The notes under the pieces were generated by a model. That model was not told where the DNA came from, searched no databases, and saw only the letters and a program-made list of their open reading frames with translations. 64,000 nucleotides of DNA, from positions 1,550,001 through 1,614,000 of the forward strand of contig NC_039518.1 of the NCBI RefSeq assembly GCF_003672135.1, read 5' to 3'. Position numbers and translations under genes: made by a program. This DNA is from Ooceraea biroi. Its lineage: Eukaryota > Arthropoda > Insecta > Hymenoptera > Formicidae. Shown here piece after piece: positions 62,447 through 64,000 of this stretch (position 1 is the first letter of the stretch; each line of letters opens with the position of its first letter).

Positions 62447-64000
62447 TCGTGAGCCCACCAATCGCGCGGCCGTTGAAACCCGTCATCACCGGCGTTAACA
62501 ACGTTCATCGGTGAAGGGAAACGCGACAACACGCGCGGCCCTTCTTCGAATTGACACTGCCGATACAATCGTACCAAGTACCTACCTCTCTGTACGCATA
62601 ATGCGCGCGATTTTAGCGAGAACCGTATGATGATTCATAGTTCCTCGTGGAACAATACCGGATGAAAAACAGTAACAAGTATCGCGGATAATATTCAACG
62701 TTTTAGGATAATTGACGTAATCGACTCGCGCTCGGATTTTATACCGAAAGAAAGCGGATTCTTTCGCATCGAACTTTTTAATTACCGATTTAATTATGAT
62801 ATGTAAGAAACGAGTTTTTATTCATACCTTTTAATACCAATCTCATTGATGTGCTTCATTGAGCGGAATACGACGCGCATTATCCTACGAGTTATCGGAA
62901 CGGCTACCGATGCGAGGATTTTCCACGCTATATATTTCACGTAGTGCATAAGTTTAGCCAAATTTTATGCTAAATCGGAAAACGGTGCGGATCACATTCC
63001 GCGGGAAAACTTTGTAGGACAGGCAGGAAGAGGAGTGTGTAAATATTTCAATCGACGCAATGCAGTTGCTAATTATAACAAATGTGCAATTACGTGCGTT
63101 TACTACTGTATATATTGCTCCTGTGCGATGTGCTTACGCATATCGCCGACGTCAAGAACGGAAAGTATCGAGAGGAAAAGAGAAGAGAGAGAGGGAGAGA
63201 GGGAGAGAGAATAATGTACGCATATAAATGTAATTATAAAGTACAGCGAGTGCCAGAAGTTTCAGAATATGATCAAATATCCCGAAAAACGGACATTTCA
63301 GTAACAAATGTTTCAAACAAATATTTTAGAATTAAATATATTGACAGGTAAATTTGTTATTAATATAAGTTATTTGACCTTGGAATGGCCTTGGAAAGCT
63401 GCGTTTAATGCGTCAACTTTAAAATTTTTAATGGAAACGTCCGCTTTTTATTGCATATTCTTGTAGCTAATCTTGAGAGCTTTTCAAAACACTAATAAAG
63501 TTTTTTTTCATTAAGTACTTTCCAAGGCTTGAGCCTTCACAGTTACGGTATCACCGGCATTAGTATTACCAAAAGTGTACCGCGTGAAGATTAGTTGATC
63601 AAATTTAAACCTCTTGTGTGCGTGCGTGTGCGTTTGTGTATTTGTTGCGCGCACAGGCGTTACGGAATAATTAAAATGCTTTCGGTTGCATAGACGCATT
63701 TACCGAGAAGAGTGATGCCATTAATGCCTCGAGATGGCCATCAATATTAATCTCTCAATAATCAAACTTTTAATATCTTTCGAACGAGACTAATTCCATT
63801 CTGATTGTTTTCCGTTCCACTCCTCATTCGTCTCTGTGACATTTGGAAAATTGTTATAATCGGTTTCCCGCCTTTATAAGTATTCAAGTAAACAACCCTA
63901 AAATATTTGTTTAAAACATTGTTTTGCTGCAACACGCAGTTATTTAACAATTTTGGAACTTTCGGCGCTCACTGTACATTAACCATTTTACCCCATCTTC
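62447..64000. other. 3' untranslated and downstream DNA
   Basis: Follows the mannosidase stop codon. I see no clear AATAAA soon after the stop; one at 63494-63499 lies in a transposon-like remnant. GA-rich sequence lies at about 63160-63215. No further exon was recognised. Confidence 0.5.
63235..63470 (+). mobile_element. Diverged remnant related to the 3346-4419 element
   Basis: Shares AAATGTTTCAAACAAA, a TTGACCTTGGAATGGCCTTGG block and TTTTTAATGGAAAC with the same arm positions of the 3346 element and the 23100 remnant, but strongly diverged and without clear ends. Confidence 0.4.

Overview
This window looks like nuclear DNA of an insect, most likely a hymenopteran and perhaps an ant. The evidence is AT-rich but CpG-rich sequence, short spliced exons in long introns, mariner-type transposons with TA duplications, and genes whose reading frames match insect families. 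It contains only a few host exons, set in transposon-rich intron and intergenic DNA. No rRNA, tRNA, CRISPR or prokaryotic gene was found.

Host genes. (1) A Golgi class II alpha-mannosidase (GH38, alpha-Man-IIb type) is present in two pieces. Three upstream exons lie on the minus strand (23375-23467, 17557-17729, 16530-16663). Two downstream exons lie on the plus strand (59594-60062, 60298-62446). The pieces join in perfect reading phase and give 1005 residues lacking only the N-terminal anchor and stem, but they lie 43 kb apart in opposite orientations. (2) At 48505-48929 (+) are the last two exons of an MPPED/CG16717-type metallophosphoesterase. (3) At 50350-50442 (-) is the last exon of a ribose-phosphate pyrophosphokinase (PRPS). 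Genes 2 and 3 converge tail to tail, and I could not find the 5' exons of either.

Mobile elements. A Mos1-like (mauritiana-type) mariner occurs six times: 8481-11691, 12011-12955, 26877-28769, 42340-46975 (-), 47023-48238 and 54587-57671. In most copies an internal stretch of about 663 bp is repeated in tandem (2, 4, 4 and about 6 units), always joined at the same 9-bp microhomology. A second, different mariner is present as an inverted pair (18258-19533, 24484-25758). There are also three equal-length 833-bp MITEs, several palindromic or TTAA-flanked elements, an old mariner relic, and a palindromic TTAA element that has itself been amplified in tandem (50511-52800).

Structure. The 30 kb between the mariner arrays at 8.5-13 kb and 42.3-48.2 kb appears to be inverted, either in the assembly or in the sampled chromosome. 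Flipping it restores the mannosidase gene. A leftover copy of the 42-kb flank also sits directly after the 8.5-kb array, exactly where the flipped order predicts. A 100-base gap (45710-45809) and dense single-base deletions in nearby repeats suggest poorly polished long-read patches, so a misassembly is the leading explanation and a real mariner-mediated inversion the more exciting one.
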